From contig NC_081410.1 of the NCBI RefSeq assembly GCF_030272615.1, forward strand, positions 186,820,619 to 186,884,618: a DNA stretch of 64,000 bases. Direction: 5' to 3'. Below, piece after piece: positions 23,056 through 34,730 of the stretch (positions are counted from its first letter, which is position 1; each line of letters begins with the position of its first letter). The DNA is from Cryptomeria japonica. Taxonomy: Eukaryota > Streptophyta > Pinopsida > Cupressales > Cupressaceae. The notes beneath the pieces are model-generated. The model was not told the origin of the DNA. It did not search any database and saw only the letters and a list, made by a program, of their open reading frames with translations. The translations under genes were made by a program, and so were the position numbers.

Positions 23056-25105
23056 TTTACGTTATACCATAAAAAATTGATTTGAAAACACACACACACA
23101 CACACACACATAAACAAGATATGATAATACCAACCCTTTTATTATTTTCAAATTGATTAATAAAATATGAAAGCTGCCGGTTTTAATTACTATGAGGGGG
23201 GTGGAGGAGTTCCCACCGAGACCCCCCCACGATGGTGGTGGAGATCCCACCACCACCATGGGTAAGCCCATGGTGTTTAGGGTTTCCCATCACCGTGGGT
23301 GCACACGGTGGGTGGGATACTCCCCACCACTGTGGGAAACTATGGTTCCCCCGAGAATAGTACAAAAAGAAAATATTAACGGGGCCAATAAAATACACAA
23401 ATAAAAATTAAATCAAATTTAAAATAAAATTAATATATATTCACACACACACAAAACAAGATTTATCTCACAAAAAGATTTCTACAGGAGGAAACTTAAA
23501 GATTTTCAAATCTTTAACCCCCAATGTTCAAATTTGCCAAAATACAATCTAACCCCAATTTCAAACAGAATAAAAAAGCGAATGATTTAAAATCTTGCAA
23601 AATAAGAATCACAGAATTTCAGATTTTCCAGCTAAATTTTTTTTTCTTGAGATTAAAATTCAAGAAACATACAAGAACAAAACTCTCATATACAAACCAT
23701 TATTTCTTTCATTTATTCATTTCAGTAAAACAACACAAAGATTCAAAATAAAAAGAAATATTAACATACAATGAAGGAATGAATCATAAACCTACCTCTT
23801 TCGCTATTTGGAGAACAAGACAAAGGAGGTAGCAATGATTTGCCAATATATCCATGACAAGGAACACAAATCCACAAAACAAAACTTCACAAAATCGATC
23901 CAGCTCCTTTGCTATTTTTTTTTTCTCCCACAAATTTCTTCCAAAATCTCACTGAAAACCCCCAAACTAGATAAATACATTTTGTAGAGAAAACTTCATG
24001 GCAAGCCTCCCCTTTTTCCCCAAAAGCCCCAAAAGAATAACAATCCCCCTTACAAAATGTAACCAATTAATTTGCATGCCCCCTTTTTCTCCAATTAATT
24101 TTCTTTAATTCATTTATTTTTGTAACTCGCCACACGCAAATATAATATGAAAATAATTAAATAGAAATTAACTTTTTAATAGATTATTTTATGAGCACAA
24201 ATAAAATACCAAATAAGTATTTACTCCCCTAAAATAATCATTTTCAAAAAAATTAAATAATTTAAACCTTTTAGTTCCACAGTCTATATTAATATATTGA
24301 TTCAACAATTTTCAATTTTATTTATTATTAATCCTGAATATTTCATTACCTTATTTAATTAATCCTTCACAATGATGGTAAAATAAATTTAATTATTTTA
24401 CCATTAGTTTAATTTAATTTAGCTCAAATTCAATTTTACTAATTAATTAATCATTAATATTCAAATACTATTAATATATATTTATAAGATTAATATCTTC
24501 TTGGTTAAATATATATAATAACATCAAACTAAACACGAGGGTAACAGACTGAGACTAACAACATGAAGGACCAACATGCTTAACATTGACTCTACCAAAC
24601 AACCAAGGTACATGCTTGATAAGGATCCTATTTCATAAGATGGTGGACACACAAGGGTCTGACTGATAACTTTGATTTTCCACTTTACCATTGGGTAATA
24701 GAGAAAGCTCAGACCTTAAGATTCGAGTGGAGTCGATGCTCGATACTTGTAGATGCATCACAGAGAAAAACACACACATATACATCTAACATGAATAGGC
24801 ACATCGGTGGAGGAGAGTCGTGACAGTCCGTGTCCCTTTGAAGTGGGTGACGGGAGATCATCCCCTCACACCCCATACAGACTCATACCCATACAAGTAG
24901 ACTAACACAAGAAATAACTCACACATAAAGTAGATATGTCAGTCCAAGGTCAGTACTTAATCATGTTATCTAACATCATATTCTAGAACAATGATAAAAA
25001 TCATCACATTAGAGAGTATCATCTAGTCATATAAGCCACAAAAGAATTCAACCAAAGTCAAGATAGGTTAAACAAAGTTTTACCGAGGGAGGGGAATTGA
25101 AACTA
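23056..25105 (-). repeat. Minus-strand long LTR, right piece
   Basis: The reverse complement of about 24700-24860 reads GTATGGGGTGTGAGGGGATG ... CATCGACTCCACTCGAAT, matching the plus-strand LTR block at 7545-7740. The end near 25100, read in reverse as CCCCTCCCTCGG, resembles the LTR start after TGTAGTA. It includes a CA repeat (23088-23110) and a GGTGG-rich hairpin region (23190-23345). AT-rich with no genes. The LTR's true 3' end was not found. Confidence 0.6.
23220..23345. repeat. GGTGGTGG / CCACCACC inverted-repeat region
   Basis: GGTGGTGGAGATCCCACCACC forms a short-loop hairpin and recurs at 18350-18370; a variant (GAGATGCCACC) lies at 18189. Further short GTGGG/CCCAC inversions follow to 23345. 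Confidence 0.6.
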
Positions 25106-25116
25106 TAGTAAGATAT

Positions 25117-26974
25117 ATGATTATCCATGATCAAAATTTAGGTGATATTCAAGATTTTGTTCCTAATAGTTTGTATGAAGCATTGGTGAAGAAATGAAGC
25201 AAATTTGTTCAAAAAGAAAATGATATTCGGATTGCTCTTATTGATAAAGTTTGTAGTCCATTGTTTGAGCATGCTGAAAGCAAGATTCAATTGGTTCTTA
25301 GTCCAAGATTTTGCAAAAAGGAGAGAGTGAATCTAACAATGGGTGGAGATGGAAGATATCGAATGAATTATCAGACAATCTGATGATATTGCAACTGAAG
25401 TTGCTTTGGAGATTGTGAAGTCCTTATCTTCTCCTCCAGAGAAGATAAACAAAAAATTGTGTATTGTTGAATCTATTGGAAGTGCTCTTGTTTTGGAGAA
25501 AGAAGCAGAGAAACAAAACATTGATAAAGCCAAATTGAAAATAGTTCTGGATAGTAAAGTTCATCTTGAACAAGTTTTTACTATTGCAAAAGATCAGATG
25601 GTTGAAGCTGAACAAAAATATATGGGTGACAATATTCTAGAGAATGTTCTTGAAGGCCCATGCGATCAATTTGTAAATGAAGTAAATTGGAAATGTTGGT
25701 AGATACCTATAAGGATGCAAATATGGAGGATAATGCTAATGTAAGAAAGTTATAAAATGAACAAGATAAGTCCTCTGTAGATGAAGAAGATAAGAAGGAT
25801 GCGATAGGTATAAAGGATGTTCAAATTGAAAAAGAGAAAGGGGAAGAGTCAAAGAGAACACTTGTGGAAGAACCTCCTAATGTGCCCAAGGCAACAAAAA
25901 TAAAAATGATTTTGAACCAGGAATTTCATCTGAGGTACTACAGATACCAGTTACTCTAGGAAAATTGGATTTAGGTAAATTGACTCCCTAACAAATGCTT
26001 GAGTTAGGTAATGTCTTACACTTGGAAGAAAGATAAAAACTTCATGTCCTAAGAACTAGTTGAACTTATGATGAAGTTTCTCCATGAGAAACTTGTGGAT
26101 GTGCAAATTGATGATTCCTTTAGTGATGAAGATTAATTAAGAGCACTAATTGAATGAGTGAAAGGATAGGATTCAAGCCTTGACACATAAATTTAAAATG
26201 CTTTGGAAAAGAAGTTAACATGTAATCATTTGATTTGGTTAAAGAATAAGTGTGTAGAGACACATGAAAGTCTAAAGAACTACATTGCAAACTTTGAGCA
26301 GAATGTGGACAAGGTAATTCTAGTTTACCAGTTTTGTCATACATGGCCCAAGGCCATGAGCGAGATTCAAGAAGAAAATAATGTTATTGAGGCCAAAATT
26401 ATGAATGCATCAAAGTCCATTGACTTGAAGAATGATGTAGATAGAAAACAAAGATTAGAGATTGAAGAGAAGTATAAATAATTGCATGAGCTTGTATACC
26501 AGAGAGATTTCTATAGGTTGAGGGAGATTGTGGACATGCATCTCTCTAGCATGGTAAAAATTCTTAAGGATTCTCAAACTTTGTATGCATCTATTTCATT
26601 TATAGCAGAATACAATGTTGTAGAAATCAAGTTTAATTGATGATGCAATGAGAGTAATACAAGAGGGTTTATCAAAGGTAAACATTGATTAATCCTTAGC
26701 TCCAAAATAGAAGTTCAATTTGCTAATGGATTCTTTCAATGATTATTTATCAAACAATGAGTAGAAGGTTGCACAAGAATCCTTAAGAAAGTTTAATGAC
26801 AAAAGGATGGAATAAGTTTTTGACAAGTGTATGTATACGAGAATATAAACAAGTTTAAGGATGGTGTTGATGAAGCTACTGCACTGTACCAATTTTGCTT
26901 AAGGTGGCTAGTTTCTACAAAGAGCATTAAAAGTCAAATTGAATCAATTGAGTTGTAGATATTTCAATTGTTTG
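25117..26974 (+). pseudogene. Unrecognised retroelement-type coding remnant, part 1
   Basis: Coding-like sequence in shifting frames: IHDQNLGDIQDFVPNSLYEA from 25120, a stop near 25195, then FEHAESKIQLVLSPRF. A shift near 25380 leads to a helical stretch (25406-25685, ATEVALEIVKSL, VESIGSALVLEKEAEKQ) and another to a Lys/Glu-rich linker (25690-25960). Further on are NHLIWLKNKCVETHESL and YQFCHTWPKAMSEI (26203-26481), then a diverged repeat of the same pattern (LYQFCLRWL near 26890). It is predicted largely helical. I do not recognise the family. Its layout resembles the remnant at 55504-57113, and it is split by the element at 26980, continuing at 34731. Confidence 0.5.
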
Positions 26975-26979
26975 GATCA
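26975..26979 (+). repeat. Target site duplication GATCA (left)
   Basis: GATCA precedes the LTR start TGTGTAGGG and recurs at 34726-34730. Confidence 0.9.
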
Positions 26980-27417
26980 TGTGTAGGGTAAAAAGCGAGA
27001 CTAGGCTAACATGCCCTAATCCTACCTTTTGACACACATTGTGGAATACGAAAGAGCCTAGAGGTATCACACAATTAGCTACTTCTTTTTGTGGAAGAGA
27101 GAGCCACGAGCTACCTATTAGGGTTTCTATTCCTTTGTTGTAATTGAAAGATAAAATGATGCAAGTTCAATTCCTAACCCCAAAGTGCAAGTATGAACTA
27201 ATAACAAGATTGCAGAATTGAGTTTAAACAATGGAAAGCTGTAAACACAAGGACAAGACAAGAATGCAGATGCATACCCAGAGTTAAAATCTGAGTGAAA
27301 ATGTTGGGGACGGGGGCGCGGGCACCACTGTCCTGATTCTGCCCCTGAAACTGCTCCTAAAACTACTGTTTTGCAACCTGAAAAGCTCTCAAAAATGCTG
27401 AAAACTTGCTATCTGAC

Positions 27418-27515
27418 AGAGGGACCAGGGCGCCCAGCGCCACTGACCCAGGGACCAGGGCACCCAATGCCCCTATCTTGGCAGGACCAGGGCACCCCAT
27501 GCCCCTGTCCTGGTC
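27418..27515. repeat. GC-rich ~30-bp tandem repeat in LTR, three units
   Basis: GGGACCAGGGC(A/G)CCCA-type units, also present in the other LTR at about 33490-33590. Much more GC-rich than their surroundings. Confidence 0.75.
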
Positions 27516-28123
27516 TTCTAGGTTGGAATTTGGTGTGAAGTTCTGTCTCAGTCCGCTTCCATCAGATCTGCAACTTGCGGCGTCGTCCGAATCCTGAAAT
27601 CTGCACTTATATCTGAAAAGGTATGGTGGGCGGCTATATAGGGTTTTGCCTTAGTCAAACCCCCACTTTGGTGATTTCCACCTCCATGAATAGCCAAGTT
27701 GTATTGTAAAAGTAGTGTGTGTGCAGACCTTGTGTGTGTGCAAGATCCTAAAATGCAAGCAAGCAAACTAGAGCAACCTAGAAAGTAAACCCTAATTGCT
27801 TGTAAATGATAATGTAAATGCTCCAAACCAAGATGCAAAGTGATCTAAAGCATGAATACAAATGATATAATGAGGCTTATGCAAAGACATGAAAACAACA
27901 TGAAATCATACCCAACCCCAAGGGAGGGGTACAAGCCAATCTTCAGTCAGTGATCCCTTATTGCTCTTCAATGCTTTCAAAGCCCTAAATGGATGAATGA
28001 AATTGATGAATACTTGATGGATGGATGTTGAATGTTATTGAAGTCTTCAAAGATCTGCTCTTTCACTGCATAGAAGGTCCCTGAAACCAAATTTCTGATC
28101 CTTTCAAATGAAGAAAGAGAGCT

Positions 28124-28131
28124 CTTATATA
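28124..28131 (-). promoter_or_regulatory. TATA-box candidate in the 3' LTR
   Basis: TATATAAG on the minus strand, the counterpart of the 5' LTR box at 34197-34204. Confidence 0.4.
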
Positions 28132-28653
28132 TGAAACCCTAGGTCTTAATTTCAACTTTTGGCCGACCTAGAGATTGAATCTCCCGCCAATTTCTTGGGG
28201 TTAAGATTTATTTTATGATTGGATCGTGGTCCTAAAATTTTGAGAAAAATGTCTGGGATTGTGTGCACGCTAGGTGCCATGGTCCCGACAACTTTTCACC
28301 AAATTTTCAGGGCCGTCGGATATGATGATTTTAGAGAGAATCCCGAAGTTACGACTGATTTCAAGATGTTTTGACCCCCAAAATCAAGCCCCCAAGTTCA
28401 AAATAGGACCTAATTAGGGTTTTTGATTAAATGATGTATTGGAGGAATAAAATGAAAAGGGCACACTTTAATGAAAGGGCCCAACTTTATGATATGGGAG
28501 ATGATAAAAATAGAACCTTAGACCTAATTAATTTAATTAATTAAGTGCTAAAGGGGAAATGCAATGCAAAATGCAAAATGCGCCAAGGCGGGTGCTAAAC
28601 TAGGTATGAAATTGTACCACCCTAGCAAGTGTGTACAATTTACGACGCTACAT

Positions 28654-28671
28654 TTAGCCCCCACTTTAGCG
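28654..28671 (-). other. Polypurine tract
   Basis: The minus strand reads GCTAAAGTGGGGGCTAAA directly before the 3' LTR start TGTAGCGTC, the expected site for plus-strand priming. Confidence 0.7.
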
Positions 28672-29163
28672 GTCATATGAACACTATGTGCATATGCAAG
28701 CTAAAGTACAGAAAAGTAAACATTATTTGAAAAAGGATATATCCATAAGTTGTCGGATAAAGCCCCCAGCAGCATCTGCAGTACTCAGTTAGGAACCACA
28801 ACCTACAAAACCACATGTTAGATCACAAAATCACCTAATGCTTACTAAGGAAGGTGATGAAAATTCGAGGGTAGCTATATGCCCCCCCTGTTTCGGCTTG
28901 CTAATTTTAGTGAGTTGAAACAGGGTATCATGTTTACCACTTCGAATTGTTAAATAATATTGATGACAAATGCTCACAAGAAGATTTGATATGAGATCAA
29001 AAACTAATGGAGAATCATTTGGTAAGAAAGAGGACTAAATCTCAATTCCAACACAACAAAGAGTGTGAGGATTTGAGAGTTCTCTAACACAAGATGAAGG
29101 ATGTAAATGGAAACAAAATGCAAAGAGAAGAAAAGAAAGGAAAGAAGCATGAATACACACATT

Positions 29164-29295
29164 GGTGATCCATGAGAAAAATAGTGAGAGAGAAAACATG
29201 GACTTCTTGCCCCTAGATCTTGTCTAGGTGATCCATGGGAAAAATGACATGGAAAACTAGCCCCTAGAGTCTGTCTAGGTGATCCACATAAGGGA
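29164..29295. repeat. ~50-60-bp tandem repeat, GGTGATCCA units
   Basis: GGTGATCCA starts at 29164, 29227 and 29278, with shared GCCCCTAGA and TGTCTAGG in the first two units. Confidence 0.7.
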
Positions 29296-29432
29296 GGAGA
29301 GTGAGAAAGTCTAGCCTTATGCCGCTAGTTCCACTCAACCTCATGCATGTGTGTGTAAGTGAGGTTAGAAGCACCTCATAGGAGTCTATGCCTAAGTATG
29401 CTACAACCTGTATATGTATAGTACAAAAGCAT

Positions 29433-29539
29433 GACATGTCGCTCTAAGAGTCTGTGCTCTGGTTCCGAGAATAATCACCTTGCATAAAAGAAAAATGGAG
29501 ACATCTCGCTCTAAGAGTCTATGCTCTGGTTTCGAGAAT
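29433..29539. repeat. 40-bp direct repeat, 67-bp period
   Basis: GACATGTCGCTCTAAGAGTC at 29433 and GACATCTCGCTCTAAGAGTC at 29500. Each continues with TGCTCTGGTT(C/T)CGAGAAT. Confidence 0.85.
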
Positions 29540-30542
29540 GACCCATTGCTCAAAAAGTGTAATGTTTATGTCATAAGAAAAGTAGAACAAGGATACCTAC
29601 CTTCATCACAAAAGAAGATACCCCAAAAATGCAACAATGTCATAGATCCAAGCAAGAGAGTTTTGCACTCTTTAAGCAAGGATAAGATAGTTGAAAAGGG
29701 ATATCTTGTAGTATGTGTAAAGGAGATCCTTAGAGGAGAAGAGATCTTTGTACAAAAGACACCTATCCTCGAGAGGAATTGTCTTAGACAAATATATCAT
29801 CTTCTAGAATAAGACAAAGAGGAGAATAAGAATGCAATACTTCCTTCTTTTGCGAGGTGAAAGTGATTCTTAATGAAGGATGACGCTCTTTTTAACCCAA
29901 TTGGGAGAGTAAATTCATTATGGATGTATTTTACCAAGTGCAAAAGAGGTTGTAGTCAAGGACTTACACCTCTTGTAAGAGAGAATCCTTTAACAAACAA
30001 CAATAAATGCATACAAGGAATAACATCAAGTAATAAAGTTCACACCATCCACGAAATAGGAAAAAGCGGATCCTTAGATAAGAATAAGGAAAGATCATTG
30101 CCTCCCAAGGATAAGGACAATGAGAAGGACTTACACAATCTTCTAGGGAGAGATTTAGACATAAGCAAAATGTACTACATACTTCACATGAGTTCATGCA
30201 AGCAAGACATTAGTGTATGTAAAATGCTCCTCACAAGAAGTGGGTAGGATAAGAAAGAGAATACACATCTTCTCCCATATCTAGGAAAAGAGGATTCTAA
30301 AGAAAAGATGATCAATATTTCCACACTATTACCCCAAAGGGAAATTTTAACCATAAAAAGAAGAGATGTATGAAATCACTCTTGTCCCCATAGGAACAAG
30401 AGATAACATAGAAAAATTAGGCTATTATGTTGCTTCAAAAATATGATTGCACTTGAAATTGTACCATCATGAATGACAATGAGCCCCCAGTAAATGAGCT
30501 ACCAATGTCACATAATGATGAGCAACATAATAGCCATAAATG

Positions 30543-32858
30543 TTATTTAAAGACATGAAATATTGAATGAGGTATTTGAATATGACATGCTAAATGCTCA
30601 ACTATAAGTGAGATAAAAAACATGTATAAAATGATAAAAATTGAAGAAGAAAAGTCACAAGAAATCTTAGAAGAGGGATGAGTGTAAGTTATTAGAGCCT
30701 TATCCTTGGAGGAAAGGACTTTATGATGAATAGGAGATAAAGATTCATAAGTGGATTTAGAAATTTGAGGGGAGTCATAAAGAGATTTGTTCATCGCCAA
30801 GATTTCCTTATGAGGGGAATGAGAGTTGATAGAAGTAGAAGATGATTTAGTTGAAGTGAAATCATCATCGCTACTAAATATAGCATTCACATTGAGAGAT
30901 GGTCTTTTAGATGCTTTGGTGGGCTTAGAAAGATTATATCCAAGTCCAAATGAATATTCATGCATATTATGTTCTAAAGGAACTTTAATTCCTTGTTCAT
31001 TTGTGCCACTACCATTTCCACTATAGCCACTCTTAGCTAGAATGTAAAAACCACGACCATGAAGGGATGCTAAATCAGAGAGGGATGGTGATGCCCCATA
31101 GGTCTCAGTGCTATTTGTATTAGAGGAAGATGTTGAAGAGTTATTTGAATCGGAGGTAGCCACAAAGTTGTTACTGAATTGCTTAGACAAAGTGGGCTTC
31201 TCTTTAGTTTTTTCCTTAGATTTTCCCTTCTCAATCTTAGGCACTCTATATTCTCCTACAAAAGTAGGGTTAAAGTCTAAAGATCCCCAATCATCATCTA
31301 AGAGATCCTTTTTGGGAGAAAAGATATCTTTGGGAGAAGATTCTGATTGAGTAGAAGGATCAAGAGTACTAGAGGGGACAAAATCCTTAAAGGAAGTAGA
31401 TGCATTTGAAGTGGTAGAGGGATTGGAAGTAGTTGAACAAGAAGATCCAGTTCGTAATGGTTCTTGAAGATTAGTATCAGCTAGCAAGGTGTATGTTATA
31501 TTGTCATAAATGAATTTGACTCGCCCATGCAAAGCTGAGGGGACAACTTGCATACTATGAAGCCAAGGTCTCCCTAATAGAAGATTGTAAGTCAAATTAC
31601 TAGAGATGACATGAATAGGTGTGGGTAAAGTAACAGGACCTACTGTAATAGGTAAGATTATGATACCCAAACATTCTCTACCAACATTATCAAAGCCTCG
31701 AATAGAAATAGAAGAATGTTTAATGAGAGAATGATCCACATTAAGCTTGTCCAATAAATCAATACTACAAACATTAAGGTCAGATCCATTGTCCACAAGG
31801 GTTCATCTTATAGCACTTTCATTGATAATAACTACAATCATAATAGGATCATATTGATTTTGAATTTCATGAGAAGGTAACTCATCTTGTGTGAACACAA
31901 TTTGAGCTTTGGGTTTGCTTATAGAATCAATCAGGGAAGCCATGTTATTATTATTATTATTAGTTGTCACTGCAGGTGGGACATCTAATTTTTTTAAAGC
32001 ATCTTGTAACATCCCATGATAGGCAGGTGAAGTTTGAACTAAATCCCAAATAGAAATCTTTGCCGGAGTAGTTTTAAGTTGTTCAATAAGATCATAGTCC
32101 TTACTAAGCATTTGTGAAATACGTGGAGCTTGCGAAAGAATTGGTTGAGGATTAGGAAGAGAAATTGGAGTAACAGGAGGAGGATTAGGCTGCCTATTAT
32201 TTCTAGTATTATAAGTATGGGCAACCACATTATAACTCTCTCTACTTAATTTCTTGGCATAACTATAAGGACTTATAGGTTTTCTTCCTTGCACAGTGAT
32301 GATAGGTTTATTCGGAGTAAGAAAGGAATCATGACCATACCCTCCTTGGACAATAAGGAGAAGTGATTTAGGAACTTGAAAGGTGGGAGAAGGATAAGCA
32401 CCTTGGACTTCAAAGAGAGGCTTATTATGCTCATTCTAGTTTATCATGTTAACTAATTTAGAAGTTTTGTTCTTGTCTAAAGATTTCGATAAAGCCACAA
32501 AGTCATCAAGAGCATCATCCAACAAAGCATGATCATATCGATTAAAAGGTTTATCTTTTGATTCAAAAGGAGACATCTCTTCATAGAGAGGATCATTGAA
32601 AACAACCATGTTACTAGATTTAGTGGAAGAGTTGATAGGAATGTACCCTTGAGAGGAATCACTCGACTTATCTTTCTCATCACACCGAAATGGCATAGTA
32701 ACAATGTTTATGAGTTTTTGGAAAAATGAAGGTTTGGTATCTTTAGGGTTCAAAAACTCATCTAAAGCTTCATCTAATTCATCTTGGCTATACTCGTGAT
32801 CAACATAATTGCATACATCATCATAAATATGAACATCTTGCAAATAAAAATCTGACAT
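30543..32858 (-). pseudogene. Aspartic protease / G-patch-like polyprotein with two nonsense codons
   Basis: One frame of about 771 codons runs from the ATG at 32858 to the stop near 30543, interrupted only by stops at 32436-32438 and 31803-31805. The N-terminal 140 residues are acidic, with two similar motifs (DELDEALDEFL and LLDDALDDFV). Then ISIWDLVQTSPAYHGML and, after the second stop, the protease: VDNGSDLNVC (active-site region, DNGS rather than DSG or DTG), IRGFDNVGRECLG and YNLLLGRPWLHSM. A Ser/Thr-rich linker leads to a G-patch-like stretch, FYILAKSGYSGNGSG then QGIKVPLEHN and FGLGY. The C-terminal tail is Ser-rich. The protease should cut polyproteins; the G-patch is an RNA-binding motif. 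No polymerase follows. Confidence 0.78.
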
Positions 32859-33030
32859 TTTGAAATAAAAATTGCATAAAGCCTAAACCACAATGCAAAG
32901 AAACAAAGAAACACACTCTTTCTTTTCCTTTTTTTTTTTTTTTTTTCTTTAATGAAAATGAAACTTAAATGAAACACAGTAAAGCTAGATCTAGATCTAA
33001 CAAATGCAATGCAAGAGAAAGCAATAATAA

Positions 33031-33049
33031 GTTCACGTCGGGTTCACCA
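33031..33049 (-). other. Primer binding site candidate
   Basis: The minus strand reads TGGTGAACCCGACGTGAAC, three bases after the 5' LTR end. Its complement ends in CCA as a tRNA 3' end should. I cannot assign the tRNA. Confidence 0.65.
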
Positions 33050-33052
33050 AAA

Positions 33053-34725
33053 TGTGTAGGGGAAAAAGCGAGACTAGGCTAACATGCCCTAATCCTACCT
33101 TTTGACACACATTGTGGAATACGAAAGAGCCTAGAGGTATCACACAATTGGCTACTTCTTTTTATGGAAGAGAGAGCCATGGGCTACCTATTAGGGTTTC
33201 TATTCCTTTGTTGTAATTGAAAGATAAAATGATGCAAGTTCAATTCCTAACCCCAAAGTGCAAGTATGAACTAATAACAAGATTGCAGAATTGAGTTTAA
33301 ACAATGGAAAGCTGTAAACACAAGGACAAGACAAGAATGCAGATGCACACCTGGAGTTAAAATTTGAGTGAAAATGTTCGAGACGGGGGCACGGGCGCCA
33401 CTGTCCTGATTTTGCCCTTGAAACTGCTCCTGAAACTGTTGTTTTGCAACCTGAAAAGCTATCAAAAATGCTGAAAACTTGCTATCTAACAGAGGGACCA
33501 GGGCACCCAGCGCCACTGACCCAGGGACCAGGGCACCCAATGCCCCTGTCCTGGTAGGACCAGAGCACCCCACGCCCCTATCCTAGTCTTCTAGGTTGGA
33601 ATTTGGTGTGAAGTTCTGTCTCGGTCCGCTTCCGTCGGATCTGCAACTTGCAGCGTTGTCCGAATCCCGAAGTCTGCACTTATATCTGAAAAGGTATGGT
33701 GGGCGGCTATATAGGGTTTTGCCTTAGTCAAACCCCTGCTTTGGTGATTTCCACCTCCATGAATAGCCAATTTGTATTGTAAAAGTAGTGTGTGTGCAGA
33801 CCTTGTGTGTGTGCAAGATCCTAAAATGCAAGCAAGCAAACTAGAGCAACCTAGAAAGTAAACCCTAATTGCTTGTAAATGATAATGTAAATGCTCCAAA
33901 CCAAGATGCAAAGTGATCTAAATCATGAATACAAATGATATAATGAGGCTTATGCAAAGACATGAAAACAACATGAAATCATACCCAACCCCAAGGGAGG
34001 GGTACAAACCAATCTTCAGTCGGTGATCCCTTATTGCTCTTCAATGCTTTCAAAGCCCTAAATGGATGAATGAAATTGATGAATACTTGATGGATGGATA
34101 TTGAATGTTATTGAAGTCTTCAAAGATCTTCTCTTTCGCTGCATAGAAGGTCCCTAAAACCAAATTTCTAATCCTTTCAAATGAAGAAAGAGAGCTCTTA
34201 TATATGAAACCCTAGGTCTTAATTTCAACTTTTGGCTGACCTAGAGATTGAATCTCCCGCCAATTTCTTGGGGTTAAGCTTTATTTTATGATTGGATCGC
34301 GCTCCTAAAATTTTGAGAAAAATGTCCGGGACCGTGTGCACTCCGGGCGCCATGGTCCCGACAACTTTTCACCAAATTTTCAGGGCCGTCGTATATGATG
34401 ATTTTAGAGAGAATCCCGAAGTTACAGGTGATTTCAAGATGTTTTGACCCCCGAAATCAAGCCCCCAAGTTCAAAATAGGACCTAATTAGGGTTTTTGAT
34501 TAAATGATGTATTGGAGGAATAAAATGAAAAGGGCACACTTTAATGAAAGGGCCCAACTTTATGATATGGGAGATGATAAAAATAGAACCTTAGACCTGA
34601 TTAATTTAATTAATTAAGTGCTAAAGGGGAAATGCAATGCAAAATGCAAAATGCGCCAAGGCGGGTGCTAAACTAGGTGTGAAATTGTACCACCCTAGCA
34701 AGTGCGTACAATTTACGACGCTACA
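33053..34725 (-). repeat. 5' LTR of the minus-strand element
   Basis: 1,673 bp, TG...CA on either strand. Includes the GC-rich ~30-bp repeat (33490-33590) and a TATA-box candidate. Confidence 0.92.
34197..34204 (-). promoter_or_regulatory. TATA-box candidate in the 5' LTR
   Basis: TATATAAG followed by AGCTCTCTTTC on the minus strand, conserved in both LTRs. It lies about 520 bp into the LTR and would start transcription near 34170. Confidence 0.45.
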
Positions 34726-34730
34726 GATCA
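34726..34730 (+). repeat. Target site duplication GATCA (right)
   Basis: Exact copy of 26975-26979. Confidence 0.9.

Larger units (their letters stand above)
26980..28653 (-). repeat. 3' LTR of the minus-strand element
   Basis: TGTGTAGGG...GACGCTACA on the plus strand. It aligns end to end with 33053-34725, with few differences by eye. Confidence 0.92.
28672..30542 (-). other. Long 3' UTR of the minus-strand element
   Basis: About 1.9 kb between the stop of the long frame and the polypurine tract. It holds two sets of tandem repeats (29164-29295, 29433-29539). Two plus-strand open frames (29480-29812, 29873-30247) have no recognisable domain and run against the element's direction; I do not call them genes. 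Repeat-rich 3' UTRs are known for Tat-type elements. Confidence 0.6.
26980..34725 (-). mobile_element. Complete non-autonomous Tat/Ogre-like LTR element, minus strand
   Basis: 7,746 bp with two near-equal LTRs (1,674 and 1,673 bp) and an exact 5-bp duplication GATCA. On the minus strand the order is: 5' LTR (34725-33053), primer site, leader, one long frame (32858-30543), a 3' UTR of about 1.9 kb, polypurine tract, 3' LTR (28653-26980). The frame encodes an acidic N-terminus, an aspartic protease and a G-patch-like motif. No Gag core, zinc knuckle, RT, RNase H or integrase is visible. The DNGS protease site and the preceding ISIWDLVQTSP block fit the Tat/Ogre branch of Ty3/gypsy. Mobility would need enzymes from elsewhere. 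Confidence 0.88.
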
